Part shown: one piece after another, positions 37,619-46,074 of the stretch
How the letters are laid out: each line of letters opens with the position of its first letter
Position numbering within the stretch: position 1 is the stretch's first letter
Origin: Neorhizobium galegae bv. orientalis str. HAMBI 540
GTDB lineage: Bacteria; Pseudomonadota; Alphaproteobacteria; Rhizobiales; Rhizobiaceae
Direction of reading: 5' to 3'
DNA length: 64,000 nucleotides
NCBI RefSeq assembly: GCF_000731315.1
Contig: NZ_HG938353.1
Span: 558,001-622,000, forward strand
Notes under the pieces: model-generated
Databases searched by the model: none
Told to the model about the DNA's origin: nothing
What the model saw: the letters and a program-made list of their open reading frames with translations, nothing else
Program-made: the position numbers and the translations under genes

Positions 37619-37984
37619 ATGACACTTCTGGCGAATATTTTTGTAGCGCTGACCGCGCTTCTGCATGTCGGGTTTCTCGTCCTCGAAATGTTCCTCTGGA
37701 CCGGCCCGACCGGCCGAAAAGTGTTCCGCATGTCGCCGGAACAGGCCGCGACGACGAAGGTTCTCGCCGCCAATCAAGGGCTCTACAACGGCTTCCTGGC
37801 GGCCGGCCTTTTCTGGTCGCTGCTACAGGCCGATCCCGCCTTCGCCTTCCAATTGAAGCTCTTCTTTCTTGTGTGCGTCATCATTGCCGCTATATATGGC
37901 GCGTGGTCGGTCAAGCCGCGCATCCTGCTCATCCAGGGCGGCCCGGCCATTCTCGCTCTCGTGTTGACAGTCCTGGCGTCCTGA
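37619..37984 (+). CDS. DUF1304 membrane protein
   Basis: A 121-residue protein with four hydrophobic helices and DUF1304 text: [15 protein letters not shown] near the start, [15 protein letters not shown] in the middle. The ATG at 37619 begins the part that looks like protein; the frame is open for over 200 codons upstream as a shadow of surf1. Function unknown. It sits between surf1 and ispH, 4 bases before the latter. Confidence 0.87.
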   Translation: MTLLANIFVALTALLHVGFLVLEMFLWTGPTGRKVFRMSPEQAATTKVLAANQGLYNGFLAAGLFWSLLQADPAFAFQLKLFFLVCVIIAAIYGAWSVKPRILLIQGGPAILALVLTVLAS

Positions 37985-37988
37985 TTTG

Positions 37989-39005
37989 ATGGCATCATCC
38001 ATTCTAGAAAAAAGCCCGCTCAAGATCCGCCTCTGCGGCCCGCGCGGTTTCTGCGCCGGCGTCGATCGGGCGATCCAGATCGTTGTGCTGGCGCTGAAGG
38101 AGTATGGCGCCCCGGTCTATGTCCGCCACGAGATCGTCCACAATCGTTATGTGGTCGAAGGGCTGGAAGCCAAGGGCGCAATTTTCGTCGAGGAGCTGGA
38201 CGAGATCCCCGTCGAACACCGCAAGCAGCCGGTCGTCTTCTCCGCCCACGGCGTGCCGAAATCGGTGCCGGAGGATGCGGAGGCCCGCAATCTCTTTTAT
38301 CTCGATGCCACTTGCCCTTTGGTTTCGAAAGTCCACAAGCAGGCGATGCGCCACCAGCGCCTGGGCCGCCATGTGGTGCTGATCGGCCATGCCGGCCACC
38401 CGGAAGTGATCGGCACGATGGGCCAGCTGCCGCCGGGCACGGTGTCGCTGATCGATACGATCGCCGATGCGGAAGCTTATGTCCCCGAGGACCCCGACAA
38501 TCTCGGCTATGTCACCCAGACGACGCTCTCGGTCGACGATACCGCAGGCGTCATCGCCAAGCTGCAGGAGCGTTTCCCGAACCTCACCGCGCCTTCCGCC
38601 GACAGCATCTGCTACGCCACCACCAACCGCCAGGAAGCGGTGAAGGAAGCAGCCCCCGGCTGTGACCTCTTCATCGTCGTCGGCGCACCGAACTCGTCGA
38701 ACTCCAAGCGGCTTGTCGAAGTGGCGCTAAGGGCAGGGGCCAAGCGGTCCCTCCTGGTGCAACGCGCCTCCGAACTGAACTGGGACGAAATCGGCCGCAT
38801 CGGCACGCTCGGCCTTTCCGCCGGTGCCTCTGCTCCGGAAGTCATCGTCGACGAGATCATCGCTGCCTTCAAGGATCGTTTCGACGCCGAGATCGAGCTG
38901 GCGATCACCGCGGAAGAAACCGAAAACTTCCTCGTCAACCGCGAGCTGCGCAACGTGCCTTTGACGGTCGACGATATGGCCTGGGTGAATGGAGCGCGGG
39001 CGTGA
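37989..39005 (+). CDS. ispH: 4-hydroxy-3-methylbut-2-enyl diphosphate reductase
   Basis: A 338-residue iron-sulfur enzyme, the last step of the MEP isoprenoid pathway, making IPP and DMAPP. The three cluster cysteines are in [26 protein letters not shown] and [11 protein letters not shown], and the catalytic Glu is in [14 protein letters not shown]. Start ATG 37989; a TTG 3 bases earlier is possible. It is followed by a palindromic repeat and thrB. Confidence 0.96.
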   Translation: MASSILEKSPLKIRLCGPRGFCAGVDRAIQIVVLALKEYGAPVYVRHEIVHNRYVVEGLEAKGAIFVEELDEIPVEHRKQPVVFSAHGVPKSVPEDAEARNLFYLDATCPLVSKVHKQAMRHQRLGRHVVLIGHAGHPEVIGTMGQLPPGTVSLIDTIADAEAYVPEDPDNLGYVTQTTLSVDDTAGVIAKLQERFPNLTAPSADSICYATTNRQEAVKEAAPGCDLFIVVGAPNSSNSKRLVEVALRAGAKRSLLVQRASELNWDEIGRIGTLGLSAGASAPEVIVDEIIAAFKDRFDAEIELAITAEETENFLVNRELRNVPLTVDDMAWVNGARA

Positions 39006-39022
39006 GCGAGTGTGGCCTGGAG

Positions 39023-39116
39023 CACCCCCCTCTGCCCTGCCGGGCATCTCTCCCTCAAGGGCCGGGCATCTCTCCCCCCTTGAGGGGGAGATGTCACGAA
39101 GTGACAGAGGGGGGTG
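39023..39116. repeat. Rhizobial intergenic palindromic element (RIME-like)
   Basis: A 94-base element bounded by perfect 12-base inverted repeats CACCCCCCTCTG (39023-39034) and CAGAGGGGGGTG (39105-39116). Inside are a perfect 16-base direct repeat GCCGGGCATCTCTCCC (39039-39054 and 39061-39076), an imperfect CTCCCCC/GGGGGAG hairpin and a small GTCAC-GAA-GTGAC hairpin (39093-39105). The style matches the short repeats scattered through Rhizobium and Sinorhizobium genomes. The internal duplication suggests a slippage event in this copy. It sits between ispH and thrB. Confidence 0.8.
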
Positions 39117-39163
39117 TGCCCTTGAACTGAATACTCCGTTTTCCCACGCACCGTGAGACCACC

Positions 39164-40147
39164 TTGGCCGTTTATACCGATATCACCGAAGACGACCTGA
39201 AGCAGTTCCTGACCGAATACGATGTCGGCGAACTGACCTCCTACAAGGGGATTGCAGAAGGCGTCGAGAATTCGAATTTCCTGCTACACACGACCCGTGA
39301 TCCGCTGATCCTGACGCTCTACGAAAAGCGGACGGATGAGCGCGATCTTCCGTTTTTCCTCGGCCTGATGCAGCATCTGGCAGCCGGCGGCCTGTCCTGC
39401 CCGCTGCCCCTGCCGCGCAATGACGGGGGCCTCTACGGCACCCTGTCCGGCCGGCCGGCTGCGCTCATCTCCTTCCTCGAAGGCATGTGGCTGCGTAAAC
39501 CCGAGGCGAAACATTGCCGCGAGGTCGGCAAGGCGCTCGCCCGGATGCACCTCTCCGGTCAGGATTTCGAGCTGACGCGTCCGAACTCGCTCTCCGTCGA
39601 GGGCTGGAAGACGCTTTGGGAAAAGTCCGCAGCGCGCGCCGACGAGGTCGAAACCGGCCTGCAGGAGGAGATCTCATCGGAGCTCGATCACCTGGGCAGG
39701 AACTGGCCGAAGGACCTGGCCGCCGGCGTCATCCATGCGGATCTCTTCCAGGACAATGTCTTCTTTCTCGGCGACGAGCTGTCCGGCCTGATCGACTTCT
39801 ATTTCGCCTGCAACGACCTGCTCGCCTATGATGTCTCGATCTGCCTGAACGCCTGGTGTTTCGAAAAGGACGGCGCCTACAACCTCACCAAGGGCCAGGC
39901 GCTGATCGAGGGTTACCAGAGCGTCCGCCCGCTTGATAAAGCCGAGATCGAAGCCCTGCCGATCCTGGCCCGCGGTTCGGCGCTGCGCTTCTTCCTGACG
40001 AGGCTCTACGACTGGCTGACGACGCCGGCCGGCGCGCTGGTGGTCAAGAAGGATCCGCTCGAATATCTGCGCAAGCTGCGCTTCCACCGCCAAATCACAT
40101 CGGCCACCGAATACGGGTTGGTCGAGGAAAGACTGTCCGCATCATGA
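39164..40147 (+). CDS. thrB: Homoserine kinase (APH/choline-kinase-fold type)
   Basis: A 327-residue protein, the rhizobial and pseudomonad type of homoserine kinase that has the aminoglycoside-phosphotransferase fold rather than the GHMP fold. [18 protein letters not shown] is the nucleotide loop, [14 protein letters not shown] the catalytic loop with Asp and Asn, and [24 protein letters not shown] the metal Asp. It phosphorylates homoserine for threonine synthesis; thrC is in this window at 56.5-57.9 kb. The start is TTG at 39164, as no ATG or GTG fits the family N-terminus ([11 protein letters not shown]). It overlaps rnhA by 4 bases. Confidence 0.93.
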   Translation: MAVYTDITEDDLKQFLTEYDVGELTSYKGIAEGVENSNFLLHTTRDPLILTLYEKRTDERDLPFFLGLMQHLAAGGLSCPLPLPRNDGGLYGTLSGRPAALISFLEGMWLRKPEAKHCREVGKALARMHLSGQDFELTRPNSLSVEGWKTLWEKSAARADEVETGLQEEISSELDHLGRNWPKDLAAGVIHADLFQDNVFFLGDELSGLIDFYFACNDLLAYDVSICLNAWCFEKDGAYNLTKGQALIEGYQSVRPLDKAEIEALPILARGSALRFFLTRLYDWLTTPAGALVVKKDPLEYLRKLRFHRQITSATEYGLVEERLSAS

Positions 40148-40584
40148 AGCAGGTAGAGATTTTCACCGACGGCGCCTGTTCCGGCAATCCCGGCCCGGGC
40201 GGCTGGGGCGCCATCCTGCGTCACGGCGACACGCAAAAGGAACTGTTCGGCGGCGAGGCCGATACGACCAACAACCGCATGGAACTGATGGCGGCGATCT
40301 CCGCGCTGAACGCGCTGAAAACCCCGTGCGAAGTCAACCTTCACACCGACAGCAAATATGTGATGGACGGCATTTCCAAGTGGATCTTCGGCTGGAAGAA
40401 GAACGGCTGGAAGACTGCCGACAAGAAGCCGGTGAAGAACGCCGAACTCTGGCAGCAGCTTGAGGAAGCGCGGAACAAGCACAAGGTGACGCTGCACTGG
40501 GTGAAGGGCCATGCCGGCCATCCGGAAAACGAGCGCGCCGACGAGCTTGCTCGCCTCGGCATGGCACCGTTCAAGAAGAGATAG
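40144..40584 (+). CDS. rnhA: Ribonuclease HI
   Basis: A 146-residue enzyme that degrades RNA in RNA-DNA hybrids. All four acidic residues are visible: Asp in [16 protein letters not shown], Glu in NNRMELMA, Asp in [11 protein letters not shown] and Asp in [11 protein letters not shown]; the basic protrusion ([18 protein letters not shown]) is present. It overlaps thrB by 4 bases. Confidence 0.96.
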   Translation: MKQVEIFTDGACSGNPGPGGWGAILRHGDTQKELFGGEADTTNNRMELMAAISALNALKTPCEVNLHTDSKYVMDGISKWIFGWKKNGWKTADKKPVKNAELWQQLEEARNKHKVTLHWVKGHAGHPENERADELARLGMAPFKKR

Positions 40585-40609
40585 CCTGCCAAAGCCTCGG
40601 AGAGGATCG

Positions 40610-41338
40610 ATGGCCCAGAACGTCTATGACACGCCGGAATTCTTCGAAGGCTACAGCCAGCTCGGGCGCTCGGTCCATGGGCTGGCCGGCGCCGCCGAAT
40701 GGCCGGCAATCAGGACGCTGCTGCCTGAGATGACCGGCCGGCGCGTCGTCGATCTCGGTTGCGGTTTCGGCTGGTTCTCGCGTTTTGCGGCGGCGGAGGG
40801 CGCCGCCTCCGTGCTCGGCCTCGATCTCTCGGAAAACATGATCGCCAAGGCTCGGACGGAAAACGCTCATCCGGCCATCACTTATGAAATCGCCAATCTG
40901 GAGCGGGTCGAACTGTCGGCAGGGGCTTTCGATCTCGCCTACAGTTCGCTCGCCTTCCATTACCTGGAGGATTTCGGCCGGCTGGTGGCTGAGGTTCATT
41001 CCGCCCTCGTGCCGGGTGGAAAGTTCGTTTTCACCATCGAGCACCCGATCTACATGGCCTCCCGGAATCCCGGCTGGCGGACGGATGAGGCGGGCAAAAA
41101 ATTCTGGCCGGTGGATGGTTATTCGGTCGAGGGCCGGCGCGCGACCGACTGGCTCGCCAAGGGCGTCGTCAAGTATCACCGCACCATCGGCACGACGCTG
41201 AATACGCTGATCGATGGCGGTTTTGCCATTCGCCGGGTCATCGAATGGCATCCCTCGCCGGATCAGATTGCCGCCAATCCGGCACTTGCCGAGGAGATGG
41301 ACCGCCCGATGATCCTCATGGTCTCCGCGGAGCGCTGA
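40610..41338 (+). CDS. Class I SAM-dependent methyltransferase
   Basis: A 242-residue methyltransferase. The SAM-binding motif I is VVDLGCGFGWFSRFAA, motif II GLDLSENMIAKAR, and FDLAYSSLAFHYLEDFGRLVAEV with LVPGGKFVFTIEHPIYM completes the fold. The substrate is not predictable. I start at ATG 40610 (MAQNVYDTPEFFEGY), after GGAGAGGA; it follows rnhA by 25 bases and precedes the next gene by 3. Confidence 0.9.
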   Translation: MAQNVYDTPEFFEGYSQLGRSVHGLAGAAEWPAIRTLLPEMTGRRVVDLGCGFGWFSRFAAAEGAASVLGLDLSENMIAKARTENAHPAITYEIANLERVELSAGAFDLAYSSLAFHYLEDFGRLVAEVHSALVPGGKFVFTIEHPIYMASRNPGWRTDEAGKKFWPVDGYSVEGRRATDWLAKGVVKYHRTIGTTLNTLIDGGFAIRRVIEWHPSPDQIAANPALAEEMDRPMILMVSAER

Positions 41339-41341
41339 ACA

Positions 41342-42151
41342 ATGACCTTGCGCCTGATCTCTCTCAACGCCTGGGGCGGCCGCGTCCATGCGCCGCTGAT
41401 GCAATATCTCAAGGACACCGATCCGGATGTGCTCTGCCTGCAGGAAGTCACCCATGTCGCGTCATATGACGGCGGCTGGCTGACCTTTCGCGAAGGCGAT
41501 TTCGAGCTGCCCCAGCGTGCCAGCCTGCTGGAGGACGTGACGGAGATCCTGCCCGGGCACCGCGCGTTTTTCGCCCCTGCCGCGCGTGGCCCGCTTTACG
41601 ATGGCGATCGCCAAGTGATATCCGAATGGGGGCTGGCCACCTTTGTCCGACAGGACCTGTCGGTGATCGACCAGGTGCAGGGTTTCATCCACGGTGACTT
41701 CCCGCTTTCCGGCTTCGGCGACCATCCGCGTCCCCGCAACGCCCATGCCGTCCGCATCCACCGCTACGATACTGGCTCGGGCGTGACGATCGTGCAGATG
41801 CACGGGCTGCGGGATCTTGCCGGCAAGGGCGATACGCCGGCACGATTGGCACAGGCGCATGCTCTCGTCGCGCTGATCGAAAAGGTCTGGCAGCCGGGTG
41901 AACCGCTTGTCGTCTGCGGCGATTTCAATCTGCTGCCCGGCAGCGAGACCTTCGCCATTCTCGGAAAACTCGGCCTCACCGATCTCGTCACCACCCGCGG
42001 CTTCACCGATACCCGCACCTCCTGGTATCCGAAGGATGGGCGATATGCGGACTATCTGCTGGTGACGCCGGATGTGAAGGTCGAGAATTTCGATGTGGTC
42101 GAGGAGCCGGAAGTTTCCGACCATCGTGCCCTTCTTCTGGAAATCGTCTGA
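41342..42151 (+). CDS. Endonuclease/exonuclease/phosphatase-family protein
   Basis: A 269-residue member of the DNase I-like fold: LISLNAWGGRVHAPL, the metal-binding Glu in VLCLQEVTH, VVCGDFNLLPGS and the terminal VSDHRALLLEI. No signal peptide. Members cleave DNA, phosphoinositides or other phosphodiesters; specificity unknown. The ATG follows the methyltransferase stop by 3 bases, so they are co-translated. Confidence 0.88.
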   Translation: MTLRLISLNAWGGRVHAPLMQYLKDTDPDVLCLQEVTHVASYDGGWLTFREGDFELPQRASLLEDVTEILPGHRAFFAPAARGPLYDGDRQVISEWGLATFVRQDLSVIDQVQGFIHGDFPLSGFGDHPRPRNAHAVRIHRYDTGSGVTIVQMHGLRDLAGKGDTPARLAQAHALVALIEKVWQPGEPLVVCGDFNLLPGSETFAILGKLGLTDLVTTRGFTDTRTSWYPKDGRYADYLLVTPDVKVENFDVVEEPEVSDHRALLLEIV

Positions 42152-42214
42152 GCCGCTGTTGCGCTCGAAGCATCAGTCACTATTCTGCCGCAGACAACTC
42201 GGGGAGGCCGGTCC

Positions 42215-42523
42215 ATGATCCTGCATTGCGTATTCATCCGCTTCAAGGCGGCCATCCAGCAGGCCGAAAAACAGTCGATCTTTGATGCTGTTGCAGCGCT
42301 CAAGAACGTCACGCCCGGAATTGTCGACGTCAGATTCGGCCAGAACGTTTCCCCGGAAGGCCTGAACGGCGGCTTCCTCGATGGGTTCATCGTGACTTTC
42401 GAGAACCCCGAGGCGCGCGACGCCTATCTCGTCCATCCGGACCACGTAGCTGTCGGCGACCGGATCATCGGTTCTGCGGACGGCGGTCTGTCCGGGCTTC
42501 TGGTCTTCGATATGGCAGTCTGA
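42215..42523 (+). CDS. Dabb (stress-responsive alpha/beta barrel) domain protein
   Basis: A 102-residue ferredoxin-like alpha/beta protein: LHCVFIRFKAAIQQAEKQSIFDAVAALK and the C-terminal DAYLVHPDHVAVGDRII. Dabb proteins dimerise into a barrel that can bind a small hydrophobic ligand; catalytic roles are known in a few. It converges on the metal-binding protein gene with about 40 bases between stops. Function here unknown. Confidence 0.85.
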   Translation: MILHCVFIRFKAAIQQAEKQSIFDAVAALKNVTPGIVDVRFGQNVSPEGLNGGFLDGFIVTFENPEARDAYLVHPDHVAVGDRIIGSADGGLSGLLVFDMAV

Positions 42524-42565
42524 AGAAAGGCCGCGGGCGTTTGTCCGCAGCCTCCCCTTGTGGGA

Positions 42566-43465
42566 TCAGCTCGATTTCGCCATCGCCGCGGCGATCTGGT
42601 CGACATTGTAGCGGAACATCTTTTCATAGGTCGGTGCTGGCCCTTTGGCATCCGAGAGCGATTCGACATAAAGCTCGCCGCCCGGCTGGGCAGCGGTCGC
42701 CTTGGCGATCTGCTTCACCAGCCGCGGATCGTTGGAGTTTTCGAGGAAATAGGTTTTCACCCCCTCGGCCTTGATCTGCTCGATCAGCTTGGCGACGTCG
42801 GCGGCTGAGGCTTCCGTTTCGGTCGAGAGGCCGAGCGGCGCCAAAAAACTCACATTGTATTCGCGGCCGAAATAACCGAAGGCGTCGTGGCTGGTCAGCA
42901 CCTTGCGGCGGTCGGCCGGTACCGCGTCGAACTTGGAATGCGCGTAGGCATTCATGGCGTCGAGCTTCTGGAGATAGGCCTCGGCATTCGCCTTGAAGGC
43001 GCTCGCATCGGCCGGATCTGCCTCCGACAGCGCCTTTTCGATATTGGCGACCCAGACCTTCACGTTGACGGGGCTGTTCCAGACATGCGGATCGGTCACT
43101 GTCTTGCCGTCTTCGTCCATGGTGCGGGTGTTGACGCCTTGCGAGACGACGATGGGCTTGCCCCTATAGCCCGATGCCGTGATCAGCCGGTCCATCCAGC
43201 CTTCCAGGCCTTCGCCGCTGACAAAGGCCACCTGCGCCGCCTTGAGGTTCTTGGCATCCGCCGGCGACGGCTCGAATTCATGGGGATCGCCGTTCGGGCC
43301 GACGAGGTTCGTCACCTTCACGTGTTTGCCACCCACCTGGGAGACGACATCGCCGAGCACCGTGAAGGAGGCGACGACTTTCAGCGTGTCAGCGAAGGCA
43401 GGCACCGCGGAAAAGGCCATGAGGGCGGGAATGGCGGCGGAGAGAAGCAGTCTGCGGGATATCAT
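42566..43465 (-). CDS. Zinc/manganese ABC transporter, periplasmic binding protein
   Basis: A 299-residue cluster A-I metal-binding lipocalin-like solute receptor. Signal peptide ISRRLLLSAAIPALMAFSAVPAFA, then LKVVASFTVLGDVVSQVGGKHV, first metal His in GDPHEFEPSPAD, second in DPHVWNSP, third probably in LTSHDAFGYFGREYN, and the Asp/Glu of the STETEAS region. The long His-rich loop of ZnuA is missing; the short acidic segment MDEDGKTVT takes its place, as in AztC- or MntC-like proteins. The Zur-like boxes at 45254-45281 favour zinc. Third gene of the importer operon, 16 bases after the permease. Confidence 0.9.
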   Translation of the reverse strand: MISRRLLLSAAIPALMAFSAVPAFADTLKVVASFTVLGDVVSQVGGKHVKVTNLVGPNGDPHEFEPSPADAKNLKAAQVAFVSGEGLEGWMDRLITASGYRGKPIVVSQGVNTRTMDEDGKTVTDPHVWNSPVNVKVWVANIEKALSEADPADASAFKANAEAYLQKLDAMNAYAHSKFDAVPADRRKVLTSHDAFGYFGREYNVSFLAPLGLSTETEASAADVAKLIEQIKAEGVKTYFLENSNDPRLVKQIAKATAAQPGGELYVESLSDAKGPAPTYEKMFRYNVDQIAAAMAKSS

Positions 43466-43481
43466 CGAAGTCTCCTTGAAG

Positions 43482-44354
43482 TCAGCCTGCGAGATGCGGG
43501 CGGGGAAAGAGCCGCCGAGCAAGGCCGGACGGTGCGAAGAGGATGGAAAAGCCGTAGATCACCGCTGCCGTCATGATGATCGTGGGGCCGGAGGCGAGTT
43601 CGAGATGGTAGGAGGCGATCAGCCCGACATAACCGGAGACAGCGGCCGCGGCGGCGGCAAGCGCCATCATCGCGGTCAGGCTGCGGGCCCAAAGCTGCGC
43701 GATCGCTGCCGGCAGCATCATCAGCCCGACCGCCATCAGCGTGCCGAGCGCCTGGAAGCTCGCCACCATGTTGAGCACGACGAGCAGCAGGAACAGCGCG
43801 TGATAGACCGGCCCGCGGCCGCCAACGGTGCGCAGGAAACCCGGATCGAAACATTCCGCCACCAGCGGCCGGTAGACGATCGCCAGGGTGACCAGCGTCA
43901 CCGATGTGATCGAGCCGATGAGGACGAGCGCGGGGCCGTCGATGGCGAGAATGGTGCCGAACAGCACGTGCAGGAGATCAACGTTGGAGCCGCGCAGCGA
44001 GACGATCAGCACGCCCAAGGCCAGCGAAGTCAGGTAGAAGCTCGCAAAACTCGCGTCTTCCTGCAGCACCGTGACGCGGCTGACCAAGCCGGAAAGCAGC
44101 GCCACGGAAAGCCCCGCCACAAGTCCGCCGATCCCCATCGCGGTCAGCGACAGCGAACCGGCGACGAGGTAGCCGATCGCCGCACCCGGCAGCACCGCAT
44201 GGCTCATTGCATCACCCATCAGGCTCATGCGCCGCAGCATCAGGAAAACGCCGATAGGTCCTGAGCCGAGCGCCAGGCAGAGGCAGGCGACCAGCGCCCG
44301 GCGCATGAAGCCGTAATCGGCAAACGGCGCGATCAGCAGATCATAGGTGCTCAT
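43482..44354 (-). CDS. Zinc/manganese ABC transporter permease (ABC-3 family)
   Basis: A 290-residue membrane protein with about eight helices and the ABC-3 text: LMLRRMSLMGDAMSHAVLPGAAIGYL near the N-terminus and VALGTLMAVGLMMLPAAIAQL-type segment (FQALGTLMAVGLMMLPAA) in the second half. It forms the metal channel as a homodimer. I use ATG 44354, which overlaps the ATPase stop by 4 bases. Confidence 0.93.
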   Translation of the reverse strand: MSTYDLLIAPFADYGFMRRALVACLCLALGSGPIGVFLMLRRMSLMGDAMSHAVLPGAAIGYLVAGSLSLTAMGIGGLVAGLSVALLSGLVSRVTVLQEDASFASFYLTSLALGVLIVSLRGSNVDLLHVLFGTILAIDGPALVLIGSITSVTLVTLAIVYRPLVAECFDPGFLRTVGGRGPVYHALFLLLVVLNMVASFQALGTLMAVGLMMLPAAIAQLWARSLTAMMALAAAAAAVSGYVGLIASYHLELASGPTIIMTAAVIYGFSILFAPSGLARRLFPRPHLAG

Positions 44355-45118
44355 GCGACAACCCCGTTGGTCGAAGCGCCACCGACCGGCGGTTCGCAGA
44401 TACCGGCGCCGTCGTCCCATCGCTCGGCCATCATCCGCGCCTTCAGAAGATTGCCGGCCGACATCACCTCCGCCGTCGGCCCCCAGGCGATGCATTCGCG
44501 CGCCAGCAGCAGGGTCTCGGGAAAATGGGTCCGCACCTGCTCGAGGTCGTGCAGCACGGCGATCACGGTGCGGCCCTCGCCATGCCAGTGCGCGACAATG
44601 TCGAGCAGATCCTGGGTCGTGCGCGCATCGATCGCCGTAAAAGGCTCGTCGAGCAGGATGACTTTGGCATCCTGAAGCAGGAGGCGCGCAAACAACACCC
44701 GCTGGAATTGCCCGGCCGAGAGCGAGCCGATCGGCCGCCGGTCGAAACCGCTAAGGCCGACGGCCGCGAGCGCCTCCGCCGCTTGGGTGTATTCCTTCGG
44801 TCCGTTCGCCTTGAACGCCCCGGTATGCCGCCACGCGCCGAGCAGCACCGTATCGAGGACCGAGATCGGAAAACGCCGGTTGATATCCGCCGCTTGCGGC
44901 AGATAGCCGAAATCGCTGCGCGCAAGCTGATGCCGCAGCCGCCCTTCCGCCGGCCTCAACTCGCCCATGATCGCCTTCATCAACGTCGATTTGCCGGCGC
45001 CGTTCGGCCCGGCAATCGCAGTCAGGCTGCCGGCCCGGAAGAAACCCGATACGTGATGGACGGCGGGATGACGGTCGTAGGTGACCGTGAGATTATCGAG
45101 CGTGAGGAGGGCGCTCAC
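44351..45118 (-). CDS. Zinc/manganese ABC transporter ATPase
   Basis: A 255-residue ATPase. Walker A is GPNGAGKST, the Q-loop is GYLPQAADINRRFPISV, the signature LSAGQFQRVLFARLL carries Phe-Gln instead of Gln-Gln, Walker B is VILLDEPFTAID, and the switch is AVLHDLEQV. The start is the GTG at 45118, which overlaps the stop of the 44-residue upstream peptide (GTGA), so translation is coupled. The ZnuC-like C-terminus is short. Confidence 0.92.
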   Translation of the reverse strand: MSALLTLDNLTVTYDRHPAVHHVSGFFRAGSLTAIAGPNGAGKSTLMKAIMGELRPAEGRLRHQLARSDFGYLPQAADINRRFPISVLDTVLLGAWRHTGAFKANGPKEYTQAAEALAAVGLSGFDRRPIGSLSAGQFQRVLFARLLLQDAKVILLDEPFTAIDARTTQDLLDIVAHWHGEGRTVIAVLHDLEQVRTHFPETLLLARECIAWGPTAEVMSAGNLLKARMMAERWDDGAGICEPPVGGASTNGVVA

Positions 45119-45249
45119 GGCAGCATCACAGCCCACTCGATCGCCAGCCAGAGCAGGCCGAGGAGCAGCGCGACATAGACGAGGCGACCGAGAGCGGAAC
45201 TGCCGATAAGGCTGGAGGAGGGAGAAAATCGTGCCATTGCAGTTGCCAT
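45115..45249 (-). CDS. 44-residue membrane micropeptide leading the metal importer operon
   Basis: ATG 45249 opens a 44-codon frame whose stop overlaps the ATPase start by 4 bases. A polar N-terminus (ATAMARFSPSSSLIGSSALGR) is followed by one strongly hydrophobic helix (LVYVALLLGLLWLAIEWAVML). The Zur-like palindromes end 5 bases before the ATG, so the message must be almost leaderless or start at the second ATG (45237). No ribosome site is visible. It may be a regulator or accessory subunit of the transporter; its hydrophobic content and coupling argue that it is real, but I do not recognise a family. Confidence 0.6.
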   Translation of the reverse strand: MATAMARFSPSSSLIGSSALGRLVYVALLLGLLWLAIEWAVMLP

Positions 45250-45253
45250 TGAT

Positions 45254-45281
45254 GTAATAACATTACGTGTTATGTTATAAC
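45254..45281 (-). promoter_or_regulatory. Tandem Zur-like operator of the metal importer
   Basis: Two adjacent inverted repeats: GTAAT-AAC-ATTAC (45254-45266) and GTTAT-GTT-ATAAC (45269-45281). Both resemble the AT-rich GTTATAATATAAC core bound by Zur proteins. They cover the expected -10 region of the operon reading leftward. Repression by zinc-loaded Zur would switch the importer on when zinc is scarce. A manganese regulator (Mur/MntR) is the main alternative. Confidence 0.75.
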
Positions 45282-45340
45282 AAATGTGGCGGAAGGATGG
45301 CGAAGGAGGAAGTGCGTCCCGCGGACATTGCGCTGCGGGG

Positions 45341-45361
45341 TTCCTGTGACAAGCACAGGAA
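45341..45361. repeat. Short intergenic palindrome
   Basis: TTCCTGTG / CACAGGAA, 8-base perfect stem with a 5-base ACAAG loop, in non-coding DNA upstream of the importer promoter. Its look (CTTGTCACAGGAA) resembles a palindrome found repeatedly in rhizobial intergenic regions, but only one copy is present here. Confidence 0.45.
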
Positions 45362-45394
45362 TGAAGATGGGCCCGGCCCCATCCTCTCCCTCTC

Positions 45395-45423
45395 GAAAAC
45401 AAAAAGGACGCCCGCAGGCGCCC
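45395..45423 (-). terminator. Rho-independent terminator after the peroxiredoxin gene
   Basis: Reading leftward: GGGCGCC-TGCG-GGCGTCC (one G-T pair) followed by TTTTTGTTTTC, 27 bases after the peroxiredoxin stop. Confidence 0.85.
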
Positions 45424-45449
45424 TCCTCAAACGAAATACAAACCCAGGC

Positions 45450-45935
45450 TTAGATCTGTTCCAGCATCGCGGCAGCGCCGGAGACGGTGGCCTGGCCGGG
45501 GCTTTCCTCGACGTTGAGCGACTTCACGACGCCGTTTTCGACCAGCATCGAATAACGCTTGGAGCGCACGCCGAGGCCGCCGGCGGAAAGGTCGGCGTCG
45601 AGGCCGAGCGCCTTGGTGAATGCGCCGTCCCAGTCGGCCAGGAAGTGGATCTTGCCGAGACCGCCCGTCTGGGTCGCCCAGGCGCCCATCACATGCCAGT
45701 CGTTGACCGAGAGAACGGCGATGTCGTCCACGCCCTTGGAAAGGATCGTGTCGCGGTTTTCGAGATAGCCCGGCAGGTGGTTCAGCGTGCAGGTGGGGGT
45801 GAATGCGCCAGGCACCGCGAAAAGCACGACCTTCTTGCCGTCAAAAAGCTGTTCGGTGGTGATCTCCACCGGGCCGTCCGCGGTCTTTTCCTTGAACTTG
45901 GCTGTGGGAAGTTTGTCGCCGATGGCAATCGTCAT
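45450..45935 (-). CDS. Peroxiredoxin (Prx5-type)
   Basis: A 161-residue thiol peroxidase. The peroxidatic Cys lies in VPGAFTPTCTLNHLPGY, the Arg of the active site in GVRSKRYSMLVENGVVK, and there is no second conserved Cys in the usual 2-Cys place, as in Prx5 proteins that use glutathione or glutaredoxin. It reduces hydrogen and organic peroxides in the cytosol. A good terminator follows. Confidence 0.93.
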   Translation of the reverse strand: MTIAIGDKLPTAKFKEKTADGPVEITTEQLFDGKKVVLFAVPGAFTPTCTLNHLPGYLENRDTILSKGVDDIAVLSVNDWHVMGAWATQTGGLGKIHFLADWDGAFTKALGLDADLSAGGLGVRSKRYSMLVENGVVKSLNVEESPGQATVSGAAAMLEQI

Positions 45936-46074
45936 GGGGCTCTCCTCGGTTGGGCGAGCGCCTGTCTCAGGCCCGCCATTCGCGGCGCACTATAGAGCGG
46001 ACTTGCGTCAAGACAAGGGAGAGGGCCGCACGCAACAGGTCTCCGGCGGCAGATCCGATCAACAGGAAGTGACG

